Made by a program: the position numbers and the translations under genes. 64,000 nucleotides of DNA from contig JALFYY010000013.1 in the NCBI GenBank assembly GCA_022783865.1, positions 124,001-188,000 of the forward strand, in the 5' to 3' direction. The notes beneath the pieces are model-generated. The model saw only the letters and a program-made list of their open reading frames with translations. It made no database searches and was not told the DNA's origin. This DNA comes from Bacteroidales bacterium (GTDB lineage: Bacteria; Bacteroidota; Bacteroidia; Bacteroidales; Paludibacteraceae). Shown here one piece after another: positions 28,259 to 37,804 of this stretch; position 1 is the first letter of the stretch, and every line of letters starts with the position of its first letter.

Positions 28259-28684
28259 GAAGGAAAAAGTGCCGGTCCGGCATGAAATGTGGTTGAAAAT
28301 CAGTCGCATAGCGTTGTGACGAGGACGTAGAAAGTGTGGCTAATCGGTATCAACCGCAGGGTTTTCCGTTGATTTGAGTGTGTTGGTTGTTGAGTGGCTG
28401 CTTTCTCGTTGCTAACAGGAACGAAGTGAACGTTCACAAACAGTTGCGCAACTGAATGATTAGGCTGATTCGGACTCTTACGGACGAAAGGGATTGTGCA
28501 AAAACGGTCGGTAGAAGAATGAGACTGTGACCGTGGGGAGACATCCGTATTGATTGTGTGGTGGATGATATATTAGTATAAGGAACAACCCAAATACCAA
28601 ATCATCTGAACAAACAGATTGTGTTTTATGGCTATTGCAATATGGACGTACCTGTGTGAGAATACTTTTCTCACACAGGTATGT
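28259..28684 (+). ncRNA. Candidate structured non-coding RNA or long 5' leader
   Basis: The stretch lies between a consensus promoter and a very strong hairpin, without a credible ORF. Complementary segments seen by eye: TGCCGG/CCGGCA at 28270-28282; an 8-bp pair GTGGTTGA with TCAACCGC enclosing a GTCGCA/TGTGAC hairpin; perfect palindromes at 28426-28437 (GTGAACGTTCAC) and 28441-28454 (CAGTTGCGCAACTG); and ACGGTC/GACCGT further on. It does not show the signature segments I know for RNase P RNA, tmRNA or the signal recognition particle RNA. It could instead be the leader of the giant gene; a second possible -7 box (TAGTTTTG, 28699-28706) would favour a separate RNA. Ends are approximate. Confidence 0.35.
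28646..28684. repeat. Strong 17-bp inverted repeat (possible terminator)
   Basis: The arms ACCTGTGTGAGAA and TTCTCACACAGGT are perfect and extend outward to 17 bp with one G-T pair; the loop is 5 nt. Only a short T-run (CTTTTGG) follows, so termination is possible but not typical. No transposase gene is near, so an IS end is unlikely. Confidence 0.6.
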
Positions 28685-28892
28685 GCGCTTTTGGTTTGTA
28701 GTTTTGTGGGCGCTGTGAAGATGATGGGCAAGCATTGCCGCAGGATTTCCGTGGTAGTTTGCCAACGATTGAAGAAATAGAGAATGAACTTGATTTGCAG
28801 AACTGCAATTAACGGCTATTAATGGCAAATAAACCTGTCAGATTGTGAAATTAATATGATTGTAAAATCAATAAATATGAAACCGATATGCT

Positions 28893-28924
28893 GTCAAATC
28901 GTGAAATTGTAAAATTGTCAAATA
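28893..28924 (+). repeat. 8-bp tandem repeat (GTSAAATY) directly before the giant gene
   Basis: Four octamers in register: GTCAAATC, GTGAAATT, GTAAAATT and GTCAAATA. Related octamers lie at 28837-28852 and 45755-45778. The repeat ends 5 bp before the first plausible ATG, an argument against the longer frame starting at 28888. Confidence 0.75.
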
Positions 28925-28935
28925 CATATATGCGT

Positions 28936-31900
28936 ATGAAACAGACTTACTGCTTCTTTTCTACATTCGCACACAGGGTGCTGACGGTTGCATCCGCACG
29001 TGCCAAACTATTAACCCTTATCGCACTCTGCCTTTTCTCGGTCGGGAATGTATGGGCGATAGATGTTACTATAAATTATAGTGCTTATCAAGGGAAAGGT
29101 GGAGCTTCTGGAACTGGGGGAAGTGCTACTGCAACAATAAACGATATTACAATAACTTCAACAAAAGCATATTATACGAATGGACATGTTCGCGAATATA
29201 AGGATAGCAATATTACAATATCGGCACCAGGAACCATAACAAAGATTGTAGTAACAGGAACGACTGATGCTTATGCTAATGCTTTTGGATCAGGTGGATG
29301 CTCCGTTGGTACATGGGATAACGGAACTTGGACAGGAAATAGTAATAGTGTGAAGTTTACGACAGGAACACAAGCGCGGTGGACTAAAATTGTTGTCACC
29401 TACGAACCGGCTTCCTCCTATAAAGTTACCGCTGTTGCTTATCCAACGGATGGGGGTCGTGTTTCCTTTGAGGGAAATAAGATAACAGCGACGCCGAACA
29501 CAGGATGGCAGATTAGTACAACAAATCCTCCTTATACGGTTACAGACGGAACGGCAACTGTGGAACAAAGCGGCAATGAGTTTACGGTTACGCCATCGAG
29601 CGATTGCACTGTGCAAATCAATTTTGAAAAGGAACCAACTTATACTCTTACCTATTATGAGGGCAATACGTCAACAGCAATTGAGGTGGCAGAAGGAGCA
29701 AACATATTGGAAGTATTGAAAGATATTACACCTAAATCGTGCGATGCTACCAGTATTAAATTTGTAGGTTGGGCTGCAAATCCAATCACCGGCAAGCAAT
29801 CTACCTGCCCCGATTTGATAGCAGAAAACGCTACAATCACTTCCGATAGGACCGTTTATGCAGTATTTGCAAAGGCAGAAGGAACAAGTGGCTTGACTCA
29901 AATGAAAACGGGCGAAACGCTTGCCGAAGGTGATAATATTGTGATTTTTGCAACTACAATGGAAGATAATTTGCGATATGCGTTATATCAAAAGTCAACA
30001 ACTAGTGGTTATATAGATTATTGGGAAACGAAAAGTAGTAATGGACCAACTGCTGCAGAGATAGATGATGAATTGAAATATGTGACGGTGACGGCAGGAA
30101 CAGATGGCAAATGGATTCTCGGTGATGCTGCAAATGGCTATTTATATAATAGTAGTTCTGCAACTATGAATGTCACAGTTAGCAATAAGTCTGAATGGAC
30201 AATCACAGATAACAGAGATGATACATTTTATTTTACAGCAGTGCAACGTTTGTCTTGTCGTAATGATTTAAGTAGTAACAAGAATACGTATAGAGGTGGT
30301 GGAGCGAAGAATGATAGCGGTGTGATGAAGATGAAAGTGTATAAATACGTCAAACCTACTTTTTCTGATTATCTTACCATGTGTGATCCGTGTGAGGATC
30401 TTAATATAACTTGGAGCAATATGCAGGCAACGGATGTGGTACGGCAGACTGCTACATTGTCGTGGGGAATGTCTTCTACGGAACATGTTACCGGATACAG
30501 GGTGCATGTGTGGAGTACGAGCAGTAGTGTATATGACAAGACTTTTACCGTTGAGGGAGCGGCAACAACGACACTTAATCTGACCGACTTGTCGCGCGAA
30601 ACAACCTACAATTGGACGGTTACTGCACTCACAGAACATGGCTGGTGCACCACAACGAGCGATGAACAACAGTTCGTGACCATAGGTGCAGAGCAACTGC
30701 CGGCACCTGGCAATCCCAAGGTGGTGTACAATCCGGAAACGGACAAATATACGTTCTCGTGGGATGAGGTGACGGGGGCGAAAGAATACAAAATGACAGG
30801 ACAATTCTCAGGCACCATTAAGGGCACTTCTTCAGAAAGAACACTTGACTTGATTCCGGGCAAAGAATATTCGGTTACGGTACAAGCGATAGGAGATGGG
30901 GATAATTACACCAATAGCGAAACGGCAAGTGTTACATTCACAGCGCATACTTATACTTTGACGCTGTCGGTAACCGACAACGGAACGACTACGACAAAAA
31001 CGTTTACACTGCCGAAAGTTACATTGCCGGCTGAGACTTCGATGTGCGAAGCATCGGAGGGCTGGACGTTCGCCGGCTGGAGCGAGACAGACATTGCCGA
31101 AGAAAGCACCACAACAGCACCCGCACTGATTGCTGCCGGCACAGAGTACGGTCCGAATGACGGCTACATCAAAGAGAACAAGACGCTCTATGCTGTATTC
31201 TCCAAGACGGAAGAAGGAGAAAATGCGGGATTATATTATTTGTCTGAAAGCAATTACTATATAGGTGCTTTTGATAGTAAGTATTTTAAAGCAGTATCAA
31301 CCACGCAAGATGCAGTGGCCTTCGGCATTGAAGACGGCAAGTATTTGTACGCATATGTGAACGGCATAAAGACATACTATTCACATACTAAAAGTGGGGA
31401 AACAGATATAACTTCGGCTACTACCAATCCAAAAGAATGGACAATTACCGAAACTGGCACAACTATTCAGTTACGTTCAACCGCAAAATCTACACGTTAT
31501 TTAGGATATAGTACTGGTTTTAGAGCATATGCAGCATCCCATACGCTGAAAAAGTTGCCTGCAACTACTACGCTTTATACCACTTCGCCATCGTGTACAG
31601 ATTGCAATGACCCGAACAACCATTGTCCCGAGTATCCTCTTGTGTTGAATGACCGCGGAGTAGAGACTACAATGGATAGTTATTGGGTAGGGGAGCAGAT
31701 ATTGGAACCTGTCTATACCCCGCAGGGCGATTGTGCAGGTTATAAGTTTGAGGGCTGGACGACCGAGGCAGGGCTGAGCAATCTGACTGCTGAGGAGTGG
31801 GTAAGCAAGAAGGTTACGTTCCCCATCAAGATGCCCAAGAAGGCTGCAACCGACGGCAAACTGACCTTGTACGCTGTATATAGTTCTACATTGACTGATG

Positions 31901-34900
31901 AATACCGGTTGGTGACCGATATGAACGAACTGACGACGGGCGAGTATGTGATTACAGCACTTGCGGAAAACCAAGAGCATGCGCTCTCGTTCGTCCGTTC
32001 GGACTACATCGAGAACTTCGGTTCGCAGCCGGTGGAGATAACGAAAGATGATAACGGAATTGACATCGTTTCGACCACCAATCCCGAGATTATCTGGACC
32101 ATCACACAAACCGAAGGCGGCTACACGCTCGAAGCACTGCACTTTGACGGAATGGCGCACCCGTTGTATCTGAATATTGTGAGCAACTATCTGCAGTTCG
32201 AGGAAATGGCAAAGCCCTATACGATAACTAAGGGAGAGACATATGCGGCTTTCACTCTGTGCTCTTCGGAGGGATATTGCATGTCGTACAACGGGACAGA
32301 CTTTGTAGCTGATGAGACGGCAAGCAAACTGTATCTGTACAAACGTGTACAAGATATCCGCTATTCTACCTCTACCCATTGTGATCCGTCGGTTATCGGT
32401 GTGGGAACAGTGGCGGTAACGTCGGCACAAGGCATCTGGGTGGAAGCTGTGACGCAACCTTATGTATATGCCGAGCGCTTGACGCAGAACCGTGACGATG
32501 CATTGGTGGACATTATAGCCAGTACAGCAAGTTCTTCTCCGTTCACACTGAAAGCAGTGGGCGCAACGGGAGTGGGAGACCATTCCATACCGCTGGTATC
32601 GGATGAGAGGCGCGACAACTTTGCCGGTCGTTTCAAGGTGGTGTACACACCCAAGCAAACAGGAGGTATCGACAAGGACCGAATAACGGTGAAAGTAACC
32701 AAAGCAGGCGACCCCGCTACGGTGTATGCAACGCATACATTCGAAGTGCAGGGACGTTCGCTGCCGGGCGAATTTGTGATTGCCGCCCAAACGGCAGACG
32801 GATGGGTGGCTCTTCCTGCTGATTTGGGTAACTCTTCGTTGGCATACCTCAAAGCGCCTTACAGCATCAAGGTGGACAACGAAGCTGACCCTACCAAGGC
32901 AACGCAAGCACCCCAAACAGCCGTCTATCACGCAGCAATGCGTTTCCATGAGGATATCAATCCACGGGGTGTTCGTCTGTTGAACAGCCGTGATGAGAGT
33001 CTTTGCGGCGACTACTCGAAAGACCCCGACCACAGACTGTGGTTCGACGGCGGGGAAGTAACGAACAGTCAGTCGTGGGCATTGCGCAGTCTGGCTCTGA
33101 AAGACTATTATATACGTTTGCAGGCAGCACCTGCCGGACATTATCTTTTCTACAACGCCACCACGGGCGGCGGCAAGATAGGGTATTACGAATACAAGCA
33201 GCAGAACCGTCTGCGTTTGCGCCTGTTGCCTGTTGAGACGACCTGTGTGCGCTACGATGCACCTGACTTGCAAGTGGGGCAACTCAAATTGACTTCCGTA
33301 ACATTGGAGTGGCCCAAAATACAGAATGCAACAGGGTACGAGTATAGTTTGGACGAAGGAGCAACATGGATTCCTTTCGTACAAGGAACCGACTGGACGA
33401 TAGAAAACGGTATGAACATCGGTACTATCGACGGCTTGGCAGCAAAGACGCGCTATACGGTATGGGTGCGTGTGGCTGTCGGTGAGAGTGAAAACAACTG
33501 TTCTGAGGTTGGAGTACGCACGTTTACAATGCCGGAGTGCGACGATGCACCGCACAACCTGTGGGCTTCAGCCACTGCCGATGCAGTTACCATAGTGTGG
33601 GAAGCCGCATCACCAACGGCTACCGTGAAAATCTATTCCGATGAAGCCGGGACAACTTTGTTCAAAGAACAAGAGAGCGGAGCAACGGATAATCATCAAT
33701 GCAGAATCACGGGCTTGGAGCAGAATAAGAAGTATTGGTACCGGGTATTTTCAGCAGGTACCTGCGGTTCTGCCATCGCATCGTTCACCACCGAATCGAA
33801 AGACATCAGTATAGTGGAATGGGAAAAAGATGCGGTGATTGTGGATATCAACACGGAAGTCGCCAACGGGGTGAGCGTTGTGGTGGAGAAACGCGTGGAG
33901 CACGGTGAACATAATTATGCAGATGACCTCTTCTTCTCCAAATACTATGAGGCAACAGGAGATGTTAAATTATTGGGTATCTATAACGGGACACCGAATA
34001 CAGTCTCGTTGAGTGGTTATAAAATATATATAGGTAAAAAAGAAGGAGAAAAAATAGGACAATGGGATTACACTGTTGATTTATCTACTATTGGAGATGG
34101 TGTCATTGAACCGAATGAGGAAATTTTATTATGGAGACATATAGCAAGTGATAATACGCAAGTAGGATGCATTGAGGGCAAGATTGATGTTAAAAACATG
34201 ATAGAAAATTCGAGTATCATTTTTGGTGGAAGAAATGCCATCGTTCTTTCAAAAGATAACGTTCCTATTGATGTGATGGGTGGTATTTCGGAAGGAGAAA
34301 CGATGGATGATATACTGCCTGCTAATTGCACGCATGAGAAACCTTCGTGGGGAGACCAAAATAATAATACATCATGGAATGGATGGGGATATTCCATAGA
34401 AGATCCTACTCAAAAGATAGAATTGTCTATGAATCGTTGTTTATTGGTGCGTCGCAATCATGTAAAATCCGGTAAGAATGCGGTAGAAAAGAATAGAGGT
34501 ATAGCAGGTTTCCTTACATTGGGAAATGAAGAAGGAGTGGAAAGCGAATGGCTTGGCAGGCAAGTGCCAAAGGGAGATAATGACTGGAAAGTTTCTTGTG
34601 AAGGTTTTAGTTATGTAGCTGATTTTGACTATAGCAACTACTACGTTAGTTATGACAAGGTAGAGGAGACTAAATTCAACGGCACGCCCAACGAGAACGG
34701 TACTTATACCATCACGGTTCCCAATTTGCCGCAATTGGCTTGCACCGATATCCGTCTGCAACTAACGAAAAACGGCGAGGTGACGGCATCGGTGGAGCAG
34801 AAAGTGCCTATTATCGTTACGGAAGATGCCAACACCACGGGTGAGTTGTTCTCCGCCAACGGCTTGACACCTGAGGTTTGCAAAACTTGCGATGTGGTAG

Positions 34901-36543
34901 TGCGCGACAAGAGCCGTCTGACACATGCTACCGGACAGACTGAGTTCCGCAATATGTTCATCTATCATGACAGCGAGTTGGAAATAGCCGCTGGCACGAG
35001 TCTGACTTTGGACAAACTGCGCATGTTTGCGCTCAACGACAGTGTTTCGTATGCGATTATCAACAATACGAATGATGCGGACAACCCTACAATCACGGTC
35101 AACGAAGTCAGCCACGTAAAGCGTATAGACGGCCGCTACTGGTATCCGTTCTCTTTGCCCTACGATTGCTATATATCGCAAATCAGTGCATTGAACGGCA
35201 AAAGCCTCGGCAAGTACGGCACGGATTGGTGTATCAAATATTACAACGGTGAACAGCGGCAAAAAGACGGCACCAGTGCAGCAATAGGGCAAGTGTCGCA
35301 GTATTGGGAGAAGTTGGGCGAAAGCGAGAAGCTGGAGGCTTACAAGGGCTATATCATCGGACTTTATTGCCCGACAGCCGAAGAAGCACACCAAAAGTCC
35401 GTCCACTTTGCTCCAGCAAGGCAGAGTGTCTATACCGAAACCGGTGAGTCAAAGACTACCGATGTACACAACTGGCCCGATAACTTGGAGGCGGAGGCGC
35501 GTCATCACGGTTGGAACTTTACTGGTTCGCCCTATATCTCTTTGTTCGGTGTAAATGAGAGTGGAGACGGGTTGTTCAACGACCAGCTCAAGATGGGATA
35601 TACCGACGTATTGACCGGTGAGCAGTTAGACAAAGAGCATGTATATCTCTCCATCCCTGACGGAAAAGATAGGCGTACTTATACCCAAGTGCTTGCCAGC
35701 GCTACCACCGTCAAACCTTTTACCGCCTATTTCGTACAGACTATCGATCCGACGGACCAAACAGGACATACGCTTGAATTGACTTACCAAAAAGCGCGGC
35801 GTACGTTCCCCGGAGAAAAACCGAACCAGACTTTGGCACCACGGCGGGCAGCCGAACGGGATGCCGTTCTGTTTGCGGAAATCAATCTGACCGACAATGC
35901 GGCAGGCGGACAAGACACGTATCTGAGAGACAATACGGGCGTCTTGGTGAGCGACCGTTTCAGTGCCGACTACGAGATAGGCGACGACCTGACGAAGATG
36001 TATGCAGCAGCGGGCAAACCGCAACTCTATACGATGGCGGGTAATGAGAAAATGGCGTACAACGCTTTGCCCGACGGCTTGGCACACAATCTGCCGCTCG
36101 GCATTTATGTTCCGAAAGCCGGCGAATATACGTTGTCGCTCAACCGGCATGCCAGCCGTTTGGAGAATGCCGAAGCTGTCTATCTGTTGCACAGCGGTAT
36201 CATCGTTGCCGACTTGTTGCTCTCAGATTATACGATACTTGCCACAGCCAAAGGCGAACAGACGGGCTATATGCTGGATATCCGCCGTGCGACAAAGGTC
36301 GTAACCGGTACGGAGCAGGTTGCAACGGATGAACCATACGCTATTATGTGCGACGGACAACTCACCATCGGCAACTTGCCGACTGCGTCGGATGTAGCTA
36401 TCTACGATGCTCTCGGTCGTCTGGTTTGGAGCGAACAGCAGGCAACAACGCCTGTGGTGGCAGATTTGCCGCAAACGGGTGTGTATATGGTGCTCATCAC
36501 GTCGGGCGAGCAGCAGTATGTATTGAAATCATTAAACCGCTAA
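28936..36543 (+). CDS. Giant T9SS-exported multidomain surface protein (InlB-B repeat / fibronectin III / lamin-tail-like)
   Basis: 2,535 residues from ATG 28936 (28930 is also possible). The signal has a long polar region before the hydrophobic stretch LLTLIALCLFSVGNVWA. Domains by eye: a beta-rich N-terminal domain (about 45-160); an InlB-B/flg_new-type repeat (YTLTYYEGN ... TVYAVFAK); fibronectin-III-like segments (TATLSWGMSSTEHVTGYRVHVW; KYTFSWDEVTGAKEYKMTGQF); two more InlB-like repeats with the FxGWxx...LYAVF pattern; an Ig-like segment; further Fn3-like segments; a lamin-tail-like domain (FFSKYYEATGDVKLLGIYNG ... SGYKIYIGKK); and a type A T9SS sorting domain (IYDALGRLVW, GVYMVLI). Such architecture suggests an adhesin or substrate-binding scaffold. 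Stretches around 29,060-30,350, 31,220-31,560 and 33,960-34,620 are visibly more AT-rich than the rest, suggesting domain exchange. The small gene after it is 24 bp away. Confidence 0.85.
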   Translation: MKQTYCFFSTFAHRVLTVASARAKLLTLIALCLFSVGNVWAIDVTINYSAYQGKGGASGTGGSATATINDITITSTKAYYTNGHVREYKDSNITISAPGTITKIVVTGTTDAYANAFGSGGCSVGTWDNGTWTGNSNSVKFTTGTQARWTKIVVTYEPASSYKVTAVAYPTDGGRVSFEGNKITATPNTGWQISTTNPPYTVTDGTATVEQSGNEFTVTPSSDCTVQINFEKEPTYTLTYYEGNTSTAIEVAEGANILEVLKDITPKSCDATSIKFVGWAANPITGKQSTCPDLIAENATITSDRTVYAVFAKAEGTSGLTQMKTGETLAEGDNIVIFATTMEDNLRYALYQKSTTSGYIDYWETKSSNGPTAAEIDDELKYVTVTAGTDGKWILGDAANGYLYNSSSATMNVTVSNKSEWTITDNRDDTFYFTAVQRLSCRNDLSSNKNTYRGGGAKNDSGVMKMKVYKYVKPTFSDYLTMCDPCEDLNITWSNMQATDVVRQTATLSWGMSSTEHVTGYRVHVWSTSSSVYDKTFTVEGAATTTLNLTDLSRETTYNWTVTALTEHGWCTTTSDEQQFVTIGAEQLPAPGNPKVVYNPETDKYTFSWDEVTGAKEYKMTGQFSGTIKGTSSERTLDLIPGKEYSVTVQAIGDGDNYTNSETASVTFTAHTYTLTLSVTDNGTTTTKTFTLPKVTLPAETSMCEASEGWTFAGWSETDIAEESTTTAPALIAAGTEYGPNDGYIKENKTLYAVFSKTEEGENAGLYYLSESNYYIGAFDSKYFKAVSTTQDAVAFGIEDGKYLYAYVNGIKTYYSHTKSGETDITSATTNPKEWTITETGTTIQLRSTAKSTRYLGYSTGFRAYAASHTLKKLPATTTLYTTSPSCTDCNDPNNHCPEYPLVLNDRGVETTMDSYWVGEQILEPVYTPQGDCAGYKFEGWTTEAGLSNLTAEEWVSKKVTFPIKMPKKAATDGKLTLYAVYSSTLTDEYRLVTDMNELTTGEYVITALAENQEHALSFVRSDYIENFGSQPVEITKDDNGIDIVSTTNPEIIWTITQTEGGYTLEALHFDGMAHPLYLNIVSNYLQFEEMAKPYTITKGETYAAFTLCSSEGYCMSYNGTDFVADETASKLYLYKRVQDIRYSTSTHCDPSVIGVGTVAVTSAQGIWVEAVTQPYVYAERLTQNRDDALVDIIASTASSSPFTLKAVGATGVGDHSIPLVSDERRDNFAGRFKVVYTPKQTGGIDKDRITVKVTKAGDPATVYATHTFEVQGRSLPGEFVIAAQTADGWVALPADLGNSSLAYLKAPYSIKVDNEADPTKATQAPQTAVYHAAMRFHEDINPRGVRLLNSRDESLCGDYSKDPDHRLWFDGGEVTNSQSWALRSLALKDYYIRLQAAPAGHYLFYNATTGGGKIGYYEYKQQNRLRLRLLPVETTCVRYDAPDLQVGQLKLTSVTLEWPKIQNATGYEYSLDEGATWIPFVQGTDWTIENGMNIGTIDGLAAKTRYTVWVRVAVGESENNCSEVGVRTFTMPECDDAPHNLWASATADAVTIVWEAASPTATVKIYSDEAGTTLFKEQESGATDNHQCRITGLEQNKKYWYRVFSAGTCGSAIASFTTESKDISIVEWEKDAVIVDINTEVANGVSVVVEKRVEHGEHNYADDLFFSKYYEATGDVKLLGIYNGTPNTVSLSGYKIYIGKKEGEKIGQWDYTVDLSTIGDGVIEPNEEILLWRHIASDNTQVGCIEGKIDVKNMIENSSIIFGGRNAIVLSKDNVPIDVMGGISEGETMDDILPANCTHEKPSWGDQNNNTSWNGWGYSIEDPTQKIELSMNRCLLVRRNHVKSGKNAVEKNRGIAGFLTLGNEEGVESEWLGRQVPKGDNDWKVSCEGFSYVADFDYSNYYVSYDKVEETKFNGTPNENGTYTITVPNLPQLACTDIRLQLTKNGEVTASVEQKVPIIVTEDANTTGELFSANGLTPEVCKTCDVVVRDKSRLTHATGQTEFRNMFIYHDSELEIAAGTSLTLDKLRMFALNDSVSYAIINNTNDADNPTITVNEVSHVKRIDGRYWYPFSLPYDCYISQISALNGKSLGKYGTDWCIKYYNGEQRQKDGTSAAIGQVSQYWEKLGESEKLEAYKGYIIGLYCPTAEEAHQKSVHFAPARQSVYTETGESKTTDVHNWPDNLEAEARHHGWNFTGSPYISLFGVNESGDGLFNDQLKMGYTDVLTGEQLDKEHVYLSIPDGKDRRTYTQVLASATTVKPFTAYFVQTIDPTDQTGHTLELTYQKARRTFPGEKPNQTLAPRRAAERDAVLFAEINLTDNAAGGQDTYLRDNTGVLVSDRFSADYEIGDDLTKMYAAAGKPQLYTMAGNEKMAYNALPDGLAHNLPLGIYVPKAGEYTLSLNRHASRLENAEAVYLLHSGIIVADLLLSDYTILATAKGEQTGYMLDIRRATKVVTGTEQVATDEPYAIMCDGQLTIGNLPTASDVAIYDALGRLVWSEQQATTPVVADLPQTGVYMVLITSGEQQYVLKSLNR

Positions 36544-36567
36544 TAGACGCTATCGGCTCAGTAAGTT

Positions 36568-37083
36568 ATGAAAACAATGAAAACTATGCAGTATATATTT
36601 TCCCGGGGGCTGTCTTGCCGCAGTCGCCTTTTGGTACTCGTTTTGCTTTTGCCGGTTCTTGCTTTTGGAGCGGTTGCCGACAATCAGTCTTTTACCATTT
36701 TGCAGGAAGATCAGAGTGCGACGTATGCTCTCTATTCCACGGCGGAACATGCGCAGCATGCCAATAGCGCAATGCCCTGTTGCTCGTCGCTGAGAGGACA
36801 ATCGATGATGAGCAGTTCTTGGCAAATGGTTGAGAACAAGGGTGTAGGTGGTGTACAATGGTCGGTGCAGCCGGTTCCTGCTACACAGGTACGCTTGTCG
36901 GAAATAGGTTCGGCAACGCCTTATACTCCATCTGATGCAGGTGGAGAATCCCGCCGTCCGTTCAGGGTATCGGATGATAATATTGGTGACCCGGGTGCGA
37001 CGCCTGTGGGTGATGTGCCGTTTGCTTTGATGTTGCTGCTGTGCGGTGTGTGGATGTGGCTGCGCAGACGCAAAACAGCGTAA
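36568..37083 (+). CDS. Small exported protein with C-terminal Pro-Val-Gly-Asp / membrane / Arg anchor tail
   Basis: 171 residues. An N-terminal hydrophobic signal (LLVLVLLLPVLAFGAVA) ends near residue 37. The middle is Ser/Ala-rich with a Cys pair (MPCCSS) and no fold I recognise. The C-terminus, GATPVGDVPFALMLLLCGVWMWLRRRKTA, has a short PVGD motif, a 14-15-residue hydrophobic helix and a basic end, the layout of sorting tails such as PEP-CTERM, though the motif differs. It follows the giant T9SS gene by 24 bp, so it is probably a partner in its export, anchoring or processing. This is inference. ATGs at 36568, 36577 and 36586 are all possible starts. Confidence 0.65.
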   Translation: MKTMKTMQYIFSRGLSCRSRLLVLVLLLPVLAFGAVADNQSFTILQEDQSATYALYSTAEHAQHANSAMPCCSSLRGQSMMSSSWQMVENKGVGGVQWSVQPVPATQVRLSEIGSATPYTPSDAGGESRRPFRVSDDNIGDPGATPVGDVPFALMLLLCGVWMWLRRRKTA

Positions 37084-37090
37084 GAATAGT

Positions 37091-37117
37091 CAGAGCCTCC
37101 CCATGCGGGAGGCTCTG
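37091..37117 (+). terminator. Hairpin after the small partner gene
   Basis: A perfect 11-bp stem (CAGAGCCTCCC with GGGAGGCTCTG) and 5-nt loop lie 7 bp past the stop codon. The following CTGTTGTTGG is only weakly T-rich. Confidence 0.6.
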
Positions 37118-37192
37118 CTGTTGTTGGTTCATTAGTCGTTGTTCTATCTTCCTACCGTATTCCTTTTTCGAATGTCGGCTTCATATCGGCTG

Positions 37193-37258
37193 AATCACCC
37201 ATTAATCACCCATTAATCACCCATTAATCACCCACTAATCACCCACTAATCACCCACT
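37193..37258 (-). repeat. 11-bp tandem array, family D in reverse orientation, 6 copies
   Basis: Plus-strand units are AATCACCCATT three times, then AATCACCCACT three times, in perfect register. The reverse complement contains GGTGATTA like the array at 12817-12871. It lies in the 316-bp convergent gap between the small partner gene and the toxin gene, which holds no other gene. Confidence 0.95.
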
Positions 37259-37369
37259 CTTGCAGGCTTGAGGGTATTTAGTAGATGTGGAGATGAGAAG
37301 TTGAGGAGATGAGGAGAATGTAGGTACAACGTTATGGAATGCAGGATATTATCTTCCTCTGTCATATAA

Positions 37370-37398
37370 TTAACGTGAATTCGTTGAACTCACGTTAA
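37370..37398. terminator. Inverted repeat between convergent genes, candidate terminator of the toxin-antitoxin unit
   Basis: TTAACGTGA (37370-37378) and TTAACGTGA inverted (37390-37398) form a perfect 9-bp stem with an 11-nt loop, flanked by A/T-rich sequence on both sides. It is 1 bp beyond the toxin stop codon on the minus strand. Confidence 0.5.
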
Positions 37399-37399
37399 A

Positions 37400-37804
37400 T
37401 TATCGATGCAGTATCTCCAACATTTCGGCAGGAGTAACCACAATAGGTGACTGCGGAAAATGGCGACGATTGCCAGTAACCAAATAAGCATCTTCCTTGC
37501 TGAGTGCAACTTCGTAGAAAACCCGGTCGTTTTCATCAGTCATAGGCATTATGTATTGCGCTCGCTCGGAATGAATGCCGTAGGTGCAGATATAAGTGAT
37601 GATATCGCTAATAACCTCTTCTGAAAAGCCGAACTTTTTGCGACTAAGCACCTCTTTGTATTCGGCAAGAATCTCTTCGTTATAGAGTGGAATAATTTCG
37701 TCTTGTTGCATTGCCAGTACAACTTGAAAGGTGGCAGATTGGGCATGCTTTGTCCAAAGTGCAGATACAAACACATTGGTGTCAATAACAGCGTATACTT
37801 TCAT
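37400..37804 (-). CDS. PIN-domain toxin (putative toxin-antitoxin RNase)
   Basis: 134 residues. PIN-fold acidic residues are present: D8 in VIDTNVFVSAL, E44 or E48 in NEEILAEYKEVL, D93 in DENDRVFYEVA, and the TGN segment at 110-112. These match PIN_3-type 'putative toxin component' proteins, which are Mg-dependent RNases. The ATG overlaps the stop of the antitoxin gene by 4 bp (ATGA), typical of an antitoxin-first pair. Most PIN toxins pair with VapB-like antitoxins; a RelB/DinJ-like partner is a less common combination. Confidence 0.87.
   Translation of the reverse strand: MKVYAVIDTNVFVSALWTKHAQSATFQVVLAMQQDEIIPLYNEEILAEYKEVLSRKKFGFSEEVISDIITYICTYGIHSERAQYIMPMTDENDRVFYEVALSKEDAYLVTGNRRHFPQSPIVVTPAEMLEILHR

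Noticed and set aside
28646..28684. Terminal inverted repeat of an insertion sequence
   Set aside because: The arms are only 5 nt apart, so nothing lies between them, and no transposase gene is near.
28259..28684. RNase P RNA or tmRNA
   Set aside because: The conserved P4 segments of RNase P and the Ala-like acceptor end of tmRNA could not be found. A covariance search would settle it.
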